Below, in pieces: positions 10,431 to 21,175 of a DNA stretch of 64,000 nucleotides (position 1 is its first letter; every line of letters starts with the position of its first letter). Origin of the DNA: Symsagittifera roscoffensis (Eukaryota > Xenacoelomorpha > Acoela > Convolutidae); the NCBI RefSeq assembly GCF_963678635.1, contig NC_087064.1, positions 29,364,189 to 29,428,188 of the forward strand, in the 5' to 3' direction. Under the pieces are notes generated by a model, which made no database searches, had not been told where the DNA came from, and worked only from the letters and a program-made list of their open reading frames with translations. Position numbers and translations under genes: made by a program.

Positions 10431-11420
10431 ATAATTCATTTGGATGAGCAGCTGATATTTTGATTAAAGGATTCCCGCATCCAAGTTTAGGCGTAAATAA
10501 TCGATTATAACGGATTATTATGATGATTTTTTGACAATTATAATCGATTATAATTACCAAATTTAGGTCCTTAAGGGATCTATAATTGATTATAATCGTG
10601 ATATTTTCCAAGAGATTATAACCTCTTATAATCGATTATAATTGATTACAATTGATTATAGTTCTTACTAAAAAACTTTAAAATCAATTATAATCGATTA
10701 TAATCTCTTATTTTGCCGGAATTTTCCTATTTTCGAATTGTATCTTATGGGTTATTATTTTTGTGTCAATAAGAAAATCTCTAAAAGAGAGATCTCTTGA
10801 ACACTTTGGTTCATCTGAACACAAAGTTTTACCACGAAACAAAAGTTTCACAGAGATCCTTTCATATGACTGGAAAGGTTCTCGCGGTAGATGAAAGATA
10901 ATTTTTCCGAATCAATCATGAAACTAAATCAATTTGCTGATGTTTTGGTGTTTATAAAAGCTTAAAATATGCATCACAAAACAACTCTAATGGGGAAGAA
11001 ATGGAAAAAAAACTTATATAAATGAATTAATTGGAAAATTTTAAAAATTTTCTCTTATTTTTCATAGGAACCAACGTTCACAAAAAGCATAAAATATAAG
11101 CAAATTAGATGCAACTTCTAAGACAAAAATGGACAAACAAAAGGGATTATAATCAATTATAATCGATTATAATGGATTTTTGTGCAAAACTAACGAAATA
11201 GAATTTTGAATAAAAATAATGGATTATAATCAATTATAATCGATTATAATTGTATCGAAAAATAGACGAATAAATAATCGATTATAATGGATTATAATTA
11301 ATTATATTTGATTTGAATAAAAAGAGATTATAATCGATTACTAATTGATTAAAATCGATTGTTTCTCAATTTTAGTGAGACTGGTACTAAAATCGTAATA
11401 TAATCGATTATTAACGCTTG
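10430..11420. repeat. Cluster of ATTATAATCGATTATAAT palindromes
   Basis: An 18-bp perfect palindrome occurs exactly at 10537-10554, 10687-10704, 11156-11173 and 11233-11250, and with small changes at about 10500, 10575, 10620, 10640, 11275, 11330 and 11395. The copies are irregularly spaced, so this is not a simple tandem satellite. The centre TAATCGATTA is a head-to-head pair of homeodomain TAAT cores with a 2-bp spacer. Related but weaker runs lie at 32520-33130 and 34525-34670. Confidence 0.8.
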
Positions 11421-12400
11421 AAACTGGATGCGGGTTGATTCTCTCGTTGAAAATTAAAAATTTTTTTAGATTTTGAAAAGTTGTTTTAACCTCTCACTTT
11501 GTAAAATTTTACAAATTTGCCTGCAACCTATTTTACAGCATTGCGTTTTGGCTTACCTAACCAAACAAAAAGACCAAAATAGATATTCTGGTTCAAAAAA
11601 TGATTCACCTATTTTGAATATCTAAAATCGCACATAATTACCAACCATTCAATATCAAAGAAAAAAAACACTCTATTGTTGCTAGTAAGCTCCTTTTGTT
11701 TAAAGCTAGTAAAATTTGAGCTAGCTTATGAACAAGTAGGAACAGATGGATAAGCACAACTCAACTTTGTACGAAATCATTAATCATCATAAATTGATTT
11801 AAGTTTAGATATGCGCAGTATGGCAAGAAAATTGTCAAAAGGAGTATACAAAAACTCAACTGAGTCAATTATTGCTTGCTTAAAAATTGCGTTTAAAATA
11901 ACACTAAACTATGATTCTAATTTTTAGGAAAATATGAAGAAAAATTGATCGTCCCAGAAAGCAGACACATTCAACCACAATTTTCAAACTGCTACATCTT
12001 GATAATGAAGGTTTTCTCAGGAAATTTATTTTTAAAGTTAAGCTTGATTCGTGAATTATATAATTTTCCAGTGGGTTACCTTTGTTTAGTTTTTAGGCAA
12101 AAAATTACCAAAAATTGAAATCTAAGTAACCTAATTTGTCATATAAAATAGTTACAAGCATTGAGAATTTTTTCACCCAGTCTCAAACACCTACAAAATG
12201 AACTTTCAGTCTTAGATTTCTGTGAGCAAACCTATAGGCCAATTGGTGCTCTCCGAGGCAGTAGAGTTTTTGGGGTGCTTTTTGAAATTATTAAATACTA
12301 ACAATGGAAACGCCCGAAACCATTTTATGATTGTTATTAAAACATCAGAATTTATAGATGTGACCAACAGCTCTGACTCTTCTCTTCCTTTTCTATCAAA
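11421..12400. other. No gene recognised
   Basis: AT-rich sequence without a supported feature. Confidence 0.5.
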
Positions 12401-12401
12401 A

Positions 12402-12443
12402 ATGAAAACACAGGCAGTAGTAGTTTTACTCTTTTTTGTTTTC
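12402..12443 (+). CDS. Possible first exon of a secreted protein (signal peptide)
   Basis: ATG followed by a codon run for MKTQAVVVLLFFVF, a typical signal-peptide start, ending at a perfect donor TTC|GTAAGT (12444-12449), phase 0. Candidate acceptors downstream include 'tctgatttttag' ending at 12849. No following exon could be recognised, so the gene, if real, is unidentified. Chance occurrence is possible. Confidence 0.3.
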
Positions 12444-12449
12444 GTAAGT

Positions 12450-13757
12450 TGGAGAGATCCCATTATCAGGAGCAAGGCATTAAAATTTTGACTCTAATGG
12501 TGACTTGCTGTTTTAAAAGCAAGCCTCAATAAAAGCCTCATGCCTCAAGCAAGCCTCAAGCCTCTTTCTTAGCTTTCTTCTTTAGTAAATTCTTGTTACT
12601 AAAACAATGCTTGTCAAAAGGCTGTACTAACCTTTAGATAAATTAAGCAATGCTTCCACTACTGACATTGGTTGCACAAAAGCATTATTTGTCAATTCAG
12701 AACTCATGTCTAACGCAACTTTTCTACACGAAATTTAGACTTAGTTTGTTGTTTCTCTTCATATCGAAATCTGCGTGGACGTTAAAACTTGAGAGCGATA
12801 ACTGTGAATTGCTCTTGTCTTCTTTCTAGACTCTAGTCTGATTTTTAGGATCGAATTTATGAATTGTACTTTTTTTTGGAACGTCACTTCATCCAATATC
12901 ATTTCTGATTTGTCTTCAGAGTGCAGGATTTCTGCTGTATCAAGTCTGCATTTTATTTTTGTCGTATCCCACTATATTTCTACGAGGTCTCTGATGGTTG
13001 CTCTGAGTATTACTGAGTTTGTTATTTACTCACTTTCCAAATGACGAGGAAAGTTCTATGCCCGAGAGATATATCGCATGTCGTTCAGTTTGCAGGGCGG
13101 TATTCCTCTTGAAAGCTCAATTGACAGAGAAAGAAGTTGAGGCAGAGCTTTAAATTTTGAGTCAAGCTGGTCACTCTAGCGGATATCTCTCGAGTGATTT
13201 TATAACGTTTATAAACCAAGAGTATATATTATCATTTACACTCATCAAATTTATTTAACAAAATTATCAGCAAAGGTTGGCCACTCCTTTTTTCATCACC
13301 AAGCCTTTTTCGGAGTTTATTATTTGAGTTCAAATGTTTACTTCCTGTTTCTTTCGTAATGATGTTTACTAGTCCCCTGGTTCACATCTTCTTGTTGTCT
13401 CACGGTAAACATAGTTCGTGGTCGTAAAAACCAAAAGGGCCTTGGAGTAATTTGGTTGGGTCAAATAATGAATCACACCTATAAATTGAATTTAGGGATG
13501 TGACACTACCATCCTTGAAAAGGTTGCCACGGGTTTGAAAGTTTTTCTGCGCTTTGCATTTTGTAGAAAATACATGGGTACAGTTTTGATATCCTCTTGC
13601 TCCACACACAGCCCGTTGGTCAGATTATATATGTTCACAAATATATGGCACATGGATAAGTACATTTTATCAAGAATGTGTTAAAAGTTGTGGTAATAAT
13701 TTTCTTTACAGTGATACATTTCTTTAAAGTGGTTCTTTTATGGTTATTGAAAGGTGT
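12450..13757. other. No gene recognised
   Basis: A 69-codon - strand ORF (13400-13609) has five Cys and an N-C-T glycosylation site and could be a fragment of an extracellular domain, but it has no Met start and no clear splice sites. 12510-12560 contains several copies of 'aagcctca'. Confidence 0.4.
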
Positions 13758-13763
13758 TTTATT
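13758..13763 (-). terminator. Polyadenylation signal behind the env-like gene
   Basis: AATAAA on the - strand, 19 bp after the stop codon of the env-like frame (13782-13784). Its closeness suggests that the env transcript can end here rather than in an LTR, which was not found. Confidence 0.45.
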
Positions 13764-13781
13764 TAAGATGTAATAAGCTTT

Positions 13782-16050
13782 CTAGTGCTCTTTCAGTGGT
13801 ACTATTTTTGCATTCAATAAAGGAAGTCTTGGCTGTGACTTAGAAACATCTCGGTTGATGAATGATGTTTTCGAGGTGAAAGCGTGAGCTCTCTTATTGA
13901 GTTCCATTTTCATCTCCGACTTTATTCTGTTCGCGTGATCTTTCACGTCATTCAGTGCTTCTTGAAATGGACCTGTAGGTTCACTGGAGTCAGCATTTGA
14001 TTCTTGTGTTAGTGGAGGTGTCAAGATTTGCGTAGGGTCAGTTCTCTCCTTTTTATTTTTGTGGTAGATCCACATGAAAAGTGCATGGAGAACCATAGAG
14101 CCTATGAAGGAAATTATACTCATTATCAATGAATTACTAAAAGTCAGTCGATCATCAAATACTCTTGCTAATGATGGTCGATGTTTTCTCATATTCAGAG
14201 CTAGCGGCTTTGCTATTTTCTTCATCTGTTCTTGATTTTGAGCATTTGGGATTTCGAGTAGATTCTTCTTTACTTCCTTAAACACTTCGATTTCCGCTTC
14301 CGTTTTTGAGTCGTTATACGGCATGTCCTCTAATTCTGGTAATTCGCTTAGCAAGTTTGAGAGCGGGTCCGGCAATTGGACGTTGATCTTGATTGCTTGG
14401 AGCTGTTCGCATGTTGCTAAAACAGATCGAATTTTTATAATAGGCCCTACTAACTGTTTTCCACATTCCAGTGTTACAATGCAGATATTGCATCCCAGGA
14501 ACTTCTCTACTCCGCTGGCGGTTGTTGATTCGATATCAGACTCGAAGAGAGTGTATGCAGATGTTGCTGATGTGATCAACCATTATCCAAATGCTAGATT
14601 TTCAGCCTTTTCAGTGGATGGTAACTGGATCTGTTGGGTGTCGCATACTTTCAGTGTGTCCAGATTTCCCTTGAAGAAAAGAGTTGCGAGGCATGATCCA
14701 TGTCCTGTCTCAGTAGCGATCATTTTGTGGCAAATCTGATACCTTGAAGATCCAAGGCAGTGTTTCAGGTTGTACTTTGCTAACATTGCTGTTTCCATAT
14801 TGTCCTCCGATATTGCCAAGTAGGGAGCTTCCGTTTTCCACATAATGGCTTTATCCTTCTTATACTGTGGCATCGGGACTGGAATTGCGTGGAAGACCGT
14901 AAATGAAGTTTGTCGTGACGCTAGTGGAATGGCAATTTTCATTAGCAAGCCTTCTTTGATAGTGACCACGTCGGTAAGAAGCTGGGATTCGTTGTAGGAT
15001 AGAATTTTGTCCATCGGAATGGCTAGTGAAAGTCGATCACGGGCATGGCTTTGCATTTTGGAAACTTCTTCTAGAATTTTAAGCAATGAGTCTCGTGGGA
15101 CTAACGACATTGGCAGAAATTTATTCAGCAAAGACGGTATCGAGTTAAGCATGTTGATGCGATAGGAGTAGAGAGGTGGTCGGTACGATTTCACATTTCA
15201 AAAGTAATCGCAAGCAGCGAGGAGACCGTATCATAATTGAAGTTAATCTGCTGTCTTGTGAACAAACGTTGATCACAGTCCCGTAGAGTGTGGTTGTTTT
15301 GCTTAAAAACTTCAAAGTGCTCCTGAATAACTTCCCAGTTTCGATTTTGGATTTTTATCATTTCGTCTTGTGCCTGTTTTATCGAATTTAATTCACTCGT
15401 TACCATGAAGAATTTATCATCTAGATTTTCTGCAAGCGTATGGACCTTTTCAGGTATTTGGCTGGCAAATTCAGGGAGTTTGACAATGTTTTCAGCATTT
15501 TCTTTAGACTTATCATTGCAGGATCCAAAAATTCCTCGTAGTCCACAGTCTGCTGTTTTTCCTAGTGAAATTCCTCCTCCAAAAAGTCCAACTAATGCCA
15601 AGGCTGCAATCCCTAAGGCGGGTGCTCGTTTTTGCCCTTGATTGGATTTGTGTTGTTGTTCATGGTTGTTCATAGAGGCTGTATATTTGCGCAGGGACGT
15701 AAGATCCTGTTTTGCTAAAGAGACCTCGTTTTTCACTTGGTGAAGTAGCCAGTGGACATCAAAAGTTGAATCGGTTTTTGTGGAGTTTGAAGAAAGTTCC
15801 AAATGGCAAAACAAGCTGGGTTGCTTCAAGAAGTCGTCAAGTTCATCTCGGATAATTAGTTCAAATTTTGGGAAAGATACTAAGAAATTTATGGGAAAGA
15901 AGTTTTCTGCTAGGATAATTTTCGAGTCGTAATTGAAGATGATTCCATTTTCCAAAAATGTCTCTGATTGTTTTTCTGAGTTGATGTCAGAGTTGCAATG
16001 AGCTTTGACCATGTTGAGTGCTATGAGAGCTAAATAAATTTCATCTAATG
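13782..16050 (-). pseudogene. env: Class I fusion-type envelope glycoprotein of a retroelement, broken
   Basis: Three adjacent frames give one protein: 16012-15191, then 15194-14583 after a one-base frameshift, then 14579-13782 in the same frame as the second, separated by a single TAA (14583-14585). In the first part a basic site (QKR, residues 127-129) precedes a long Gly/Ala/Leu-rich hydrophobic stretch (130-151), as expected for a proteolytic site and fusion peptide; a Cys pair and a helical region follow. The middle part is Cys-rich. The last part has one transmembrane helix (about residues 147-172 of that frame, near 14065-14140) and an 85-residue basic tail. A hydrophobic leader just ahead of 16012 may be a frameshifted signal peptide. 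It lies in the same direction as the pol at 19.4-24.5 kb, consistent with gag-pol-env order, but 3.4 kb separates them and no LTR was found beside it. It could be an isolated env relic. Confidence 0.75.
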
Positions 16051-16079
16051 TAATTTGAGCTTTTCAGATCCTTTGAATA

Positions 16080-16208
16080 ATGAACGTTGCCTTGATTTTG
16101 TTTATTGTTTCTTGTATTTGGGCGTGCGAAGAAATTGATGTATTGGAGAAGAAGCTGTTGTGTTGTGATGGAGAGTTTGATGAAGGGGGGGCCGTGTGTC
16201 AGAGATAG
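16080..16208 (+). CDS. Small secreted-type ORF, divergent from env
   Basis: 42 codons: an N-terminal hydrophobic leader (MNVALILFIVSCIWAC) followed by a short acidic, Cys-containing segment, then stop. It starts 30 bp from the presumed start of the env-like gene on the other strand. A seven-G run (16185-16191) lies before the stop, so the frame may continue if an indel exists. It may be the first exon of the + strand coding region at 16547. No family recognised. Confidence 0.3.
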   Translation: MNVALILFIVSCIWACEEIDVLEKKLLCCDGEFDEGGAVCQR

Positions 16209-16546
16209 GATGGGAGTATGTGGAGTTTGAAGGAGAGATGTTGAAGAAGGCGATGTTGGTTACGACTGTAGCATGAAAATATGTCTTGGATTAGTGCCTT
16301 TTTGTGTTCTTTTCTTGTTCTGCAAGTTAGTCTTTAGACATGCCTTCAAATAGTTAATTGTAGATGTACTTTTTAGCTTGTAGTTCTTAATTTTAGTGGC
16401 ATGTCTTGTTAAGTGTACTACAGAATTTGGAAAGTACATTTGTGCACCTGAGTGTTATGTTTGCATTGTAGTTATGTTTGCATATATCATAGTGTCTGTC
16501 TTGCTGCATGATATAGTGACATGCGTTTCTTATTTTTAGTTACGTC

Positions 16547-17641
16547 ATGGTTATACCTGAATACAGAAAGCTCCAATTCGAAAAACAATTATCAGCAATG
16601 AAGGAGTTCTCGAAAGAAGATCTCGAAAGAAAAGGGTGGCTCTTCGTTGGAGCAATCAGCGGAAAAGGTTTCAAAACATGGAAGAGCGTGATTGAAAAAA
16701 CCAGACAAGACGGCTATGGAGAATACAAGAAAGGCAATGATTGGTTTAAGGTTCCTTTCGAAGTAGAGGTACAGGAGCTGTTCAAAGTGTCGAAGAAGAC
16801 GTTAAATTCCTTTAAGTTAACTGATACAACTGAGAAGCTTCGGGCTATCTCCAACAACGTCATTACCACATCATGCATTGATCCAATGTTCACTGACAGC
16901 AAAGGATGGGCTATGTCGATGGAAAATTTGGCAAAAATAACACTTTGTCTAAAATACCTAAAAGTTTGTCATTTTCCCTGGTCGATGGACTTTGTGGTGA
17001 CAAACCCTGGTTTACTGAGGGCCACGTTGAGTTGGTGGGCGACGATAGTGTATCTTGTACGTTGTTTGGTAGGAAACTATTTGTAATCGCAACTGAGAAG
17101 AAAGCTTCTGATAAAGTCCTGCAGACTCTTAAAACTGCAACTGCGATGTTCTACTTCTTGATGGCTGCACCTCCGGATGGATTCAAGAATGAAATTCGTC
17201 TAATGTTTTCAAATCAGGCGAAATTAGTTTTCCGAACCGGCTCTCTGCGTACTTGCGATGTTTACCGTCGATGCGCCTGCTTGTGTTGTCGGCTGGGAAG
17301 CAGGTTGTCCCAACGACGAAGATCGCCTCAAGGCAGTAAGGCAGAAGTATTTCTTCGGAGTGGGTAGGGTAAAAATCCAACTTTTATCCAAAATGCAAGG
17401 ATCTGAGAGGTTGGAAGAACCTACAAGCGGAAGATGGCGAAGTTACCGACTTTTCGAAAAAGCCAGGACAATAAAAATTAAATCACCGAAGGTACCGCTT
17501 TTGATTTCAAACATTTTAATTTGACCTCATCTTGTATATTTATCAAAGGTTCTTGTTTGGTTTATAGAAAAAAAGAAACTATTGATCAAGGAAGCAGTGC
17601 AGAAAATGGAAGAAATGATCAGCGAGATTCCAGTTGACTAA
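16547..17641 (+). pseudogene. Possible JmjC/cupin-type dioxygenase-like gene, frameshifted
   Basis: Preceded by an acceptor-like 'cttatttttag' (ends 16539). Frames: 16547 to about 16935, shift at an A run (16936-16940), second frame to about 17230, then back to the first frame to a donor AAG|GTACCG at 17491/17492. A last exon (17568-17641, after 'ggtttatag') encodes a basic C-terminus ending in EISEIPVD-like residues, although the phases do not join cleanly. In the middle frame FTEGHVELVGDDSVS, LFGRKLFVIA resembles the HxD/E metal-binding strand of JmjC domains, and ACVVGWEAG follows at about 17275-17300. A second metal-binding His is not evident. Oddly it lies between pol and env but on the opposite strand. 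Host gene, captured gene or part of another element are all possible. Confidence 0.35.
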
Positions 17642-17644
17642 AAA

Positions 17645-19400
17645 AGGTAAAGTGTCTTTCTAATTTGTCGTTGAAGCAATCTTTAAAAATTTGTCCCTCA
17701 AGAAAAAACTTTCGTAAAATGTATAATTTTAGCACAAAGGTGCATAACGTAATTTAGGGTTGATTTAAATAGCCGTTTTGGTGTTATTAGTCTCCAAAGT
17801 TGGAATTTTTGACGTTTTAGGTCAATTCATGTTTCGCAAATATCGAAAAGTGCATGTTCAGGTAGTTTAAAAATTTTGTCCCTCTCTAAAAAACTCATTC
17901 AGAATGTTTTTGTTTGGCACAGGGATACAAAACTGTATTTAAAAATGATTTAAATAGCCGTTCGCACAATTTTTTCTCGAAAGTTAAAATTTTGGGGGGA
18001 AATATGCCAAAAAACCTTGATTTTTGGTCGTTTTTAGGGGTGTGGAACTAGCAATGTTTTCTCTTACTATATGTGCCCCATGATTGTTTTTTCCATTGAA
18101 AGGACGTCTTGTGGTTCGTATCGTGCTCCAGCCTACGTACTGGTTTGATATTTTTCGAAATGTGGGAAAATTTGACCTACAAATTTCATTTAAAATTGGG
18201 CACTTTTTGGCCTGTTTTTCGAGGGTTTTTCGCGCAATTTGTGTATTTAACTTTATTTTATGTGCTCAAAATGGTGTCTAACATTTACCGACAACCACTT
18301 CTTGAAGTGTCTGTAACATAATTTTTGTCTCTTTTTAAATTAAATTATTGGTACTTGGTCGTTTTGTCGGTGTGTCCCCAAAAATTTCTTGAGATTTCTC
18401 GAAACCATTTTCATGGTACAAAAAGTACAAAATAGTTTTGTTGAAAAATTTTTTTTAGCATGGATCAATTAGGTATAAAATTAGCTCTCTTCATGTACAA
18501 TTTGGGCTTGATTGCAAGTCGTGGTGTTGAGATGTGAGCAAATAAACTTGGGACAAAAATACGTCAATTTTGCGAAAAAGGTGAAGTTTTTTCCAAACCA
18601 TCTTTACTTAGCACAAACTTAGATTTAGTAACAAAAATTGGTTTTATCAATAGCATAGGCCCATATGGTAAGCCTCTGAGGTTTTTAGTGGGTTCGTAGG
18701 CCCTTTGGGTCAAGGCTGTGACTCAAAACATTCAGGCTGTGTGTTTGCGTTTTTCGAATCTTTTGCCTCAAAATGGATGTTCTACTCAAATGATACAGAC
18801 TCTTTCTTAGGTCAGACCTGAGTGCTGTACGGGCTACCCTGTGGATTGAAAGCAATTGACTTTGTTGTAAATTATACATAAAAAATGACACAATTTGGCG
18901 GGAGCAACAAAATTTTTACTTTGATGCCTGAGTTTCTAAAAATGGAAGTGACTCTTTCTGGAACCTTGGGCCTGCTTAATAGGTCCAATCCGCAACCTAA
19001 TCTGGGTAGTTCTATTGAGTGAACGTTTTTCTGAAGCATATGGGACTTCAATATTTCTAGACTTTGACTTAAGCCTTTGTAAGTTGGTTTGTCAAAAAAT
19101 TGATTTTTAGTGACTAAGTTGTAAATCCATTTATCTTGCTCTGTACAATAATTGGCTACTAATGAGCCAAGCTGGAGCGCGTTTTTGTATTTTCTGACGC
19201 TTGCTAGTGTTCCAAACGTATGTGTGAATTTTTTTTAAGTCCGAGGAAACCGAATGGCATAATAATTGTTCGTTCCTTTTTACTATATCTCCTTGAAAAA
19301 TGCTAATGTTTGGTGGCAAGTTTGAGTATGTTAAGGGCTCCAAAACTTTTAACTGGAAATTTGACGACGAGGAATCTTTGATGGTCCTGGAACTCCTTTG
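17645..19400. other. No gene recognised; a diverged 190-bp repeat pair
   Basis: 'aaaaattttgtccctc' followed by 'aaaaaac' and, about 80 bp on, 'gatttaaatagccgtt' occurs twice (about 17680-17780 and 17868-17965), suggesting an old duplication. The - strand ORFs at 18685-18891 and 19131-19343 show no recognisable domain. Confidence 0.5.
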
Positions 19401-20281
19401 TTACTCCTTGTTGGATATCTTTAAGGAAAAGTAGGAATAGGAATCTTTGTTTAAAAGCTTCTCACGTTTTGCTTCTTTTTCTGATGATGTTTGAGAGTTC
19501 TGTACTTCAACTGCATCTTTTAGCAGCTGTTCATATTGTGCAACTTCGTCTGTGTTGGTTATAATTTTCTGTCTGTCTACTTCTGAAAATTTTACTTTCG
19601 TTACAATTTTTGTCGCTTCTGTGCTTTCCGTCGCAATTTCAATGCCAGAAGCTATCGAAGTGTGTAATTCGGGCGATGCTGCTACAGGTGGGGGCGGTGG
19701 TATAGGTGCAGGCGTCGGGACACTGATCACTGGTGGTCAATGTGTACTTAAACTTGGCAATGCGACTGGCGGCGGTGGGGCCAAAATGGGCCCAGGAACT
19801 GCAGTGAAACCCAATTGATGTGTTACAATGTCATCATTTTGTGGTTCTTCTTCCGTGTTGACTTTTGCCACAGAAGGTATGGGTGCACATGAAAATTTTT
19901 CCTCCAGGTTCTGATCTAAATTTCCCAAGTGAAGGATCTCTTTCAAATTTGTTTTCGTCTAAGTCTTCAATGTCTTCCACCTGGTACTGTGGATCTATTG
20001 GTCTGAATCTTAATCTGTGTACAAATTGTATGTAATTCGATCCTACTTTACGGATAAGATAATTTGAACTCGAAAAACTTTTTCAATCCGGTGAAGTGAA
20101 AACCAAAGCTTCTGCGATTTTGCCGAAAAATCATTTTGTTTCAACAATAAAGGGTTCAAAAGAAGGCAATACTGATGCATTTTGAGCGGCTTTGAAGGGG
20201 CTTTTTTTTATCATAGTAGGATCTATATTTATGATAAGCTTCATTAATCCTATGTTTCGTTGCTGCGTATGAAGACATCAA
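19401..20281 (-). pseudogene. C-terminal region of element 2 Pol (integrase end and proline-rich tail)
   Basis: On the - strand, below the integrase core, the frame around 19950-20080 reads YLIRKVGSNYIQFVHRLR..., followed by an acidic segment, as in the C-terminal domain of env-bearing Ty3/gypsy integrases. ORFs 19737-19946 and 19401-19730 then give a tail with two runs of four to five prolines and a Glu/Lys-rich end. The frame changes near 19735. Confidence 0.65.
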
Positions 20282-21175
20282 TTACATAGTCTGATTTTGT
20301 GTCAATAGATTGTTTTGGTTCAATGTGAACCTTAAATTTTTTGGCTTAGTGGGCTCTCTTCCGTAGAAGTTTGTGCTGGGTGTGGTGCCTATTGAAGAAT
20401 GATAAGAGGTGTTATGAATGAACGTGGCAAGGTTTGAGTAACGATGCCAATTTGACCATGTTTCATTTATGTGTATCATTATTATCCTTTTAAAAGAATC
20501 ATGTGCTCTTTCAACTACTCCTATTGTTTGTGGGTATTTGTATTTCAGTGAGGCGTGTTTCAATTTTATGTGCAAACTTCTAGAGAGCTCATGGATTAAA
20601 TTTGCAACAAATGATGTTCCAAGATCAGTCAGAATTGTTTCAGGAATGTAACTGTGTTGAAAAAATATCGAAACAAGTGCTTTTGCTACTGCAACTAAGT
20701 ATTTAGTGAAGACATCTATTCCAGTTAGTGCATATGGGTACATCGAGCCTGAGAATTGAACCACAAGATCAATTTGCATCATATCACCTGTGAATGATTG
20801 CTCTGATGACATGGGCTCTGAATGTGCTCTTAAACTACTGTTTAGCGCTCTTTTCACAGTTAAGCATGTTTGACAGTTTCTAAAATATCTGGCTAAGAAT
20901 TCAGTAAACCCAGGGAAATAGAAACGCTTGCTGAATTCTTGAGCTGTTCTAATTTATCCTAAATGACCTCCAATAGGTGTATTGTGTATTCTAAATAAAA
21001 ATTCACTTTTCAAGTGTTTTGGTATACAAGCTTGTCTATGACTTAATTTTCCCGTGTCGTCAAAAAAATTTCTGTAAAGAATGCCATTTCTTATTTCTAG
21101 TCTTGCGAAATTTTTGTGGTACTTCTTAATGTCATAACTTGCATAAGTCAAATTTTCGTTACATCCTGTTGACAA
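20282..21175 (-). pseudogene. Integrase (zinc module and catalytic core) of element 2
   Basis: ORF 21175-20954 ends in RIHNTPIGGHLG, the first half of the HHCC module; after a stop the next frame contributes NCQTCLTVKRAL (about 20840-20890). ORF 20857-20282 carries the complete catalytic triad: D30 (QIDLV), D78 (LTDLG) and E116 (GVVERAHD), with 37 residues between the last two. The core is intact over 190 residues, so decay is mild here. Same strand as the env-like gene. Confidence 0.88.

Noticed and set aside
13400-13609. Cys-rich - strand ORF as an extracellular domain exon
   Set aside because: No Met start, a stop just upstream and no good acceptor; too weak to call.
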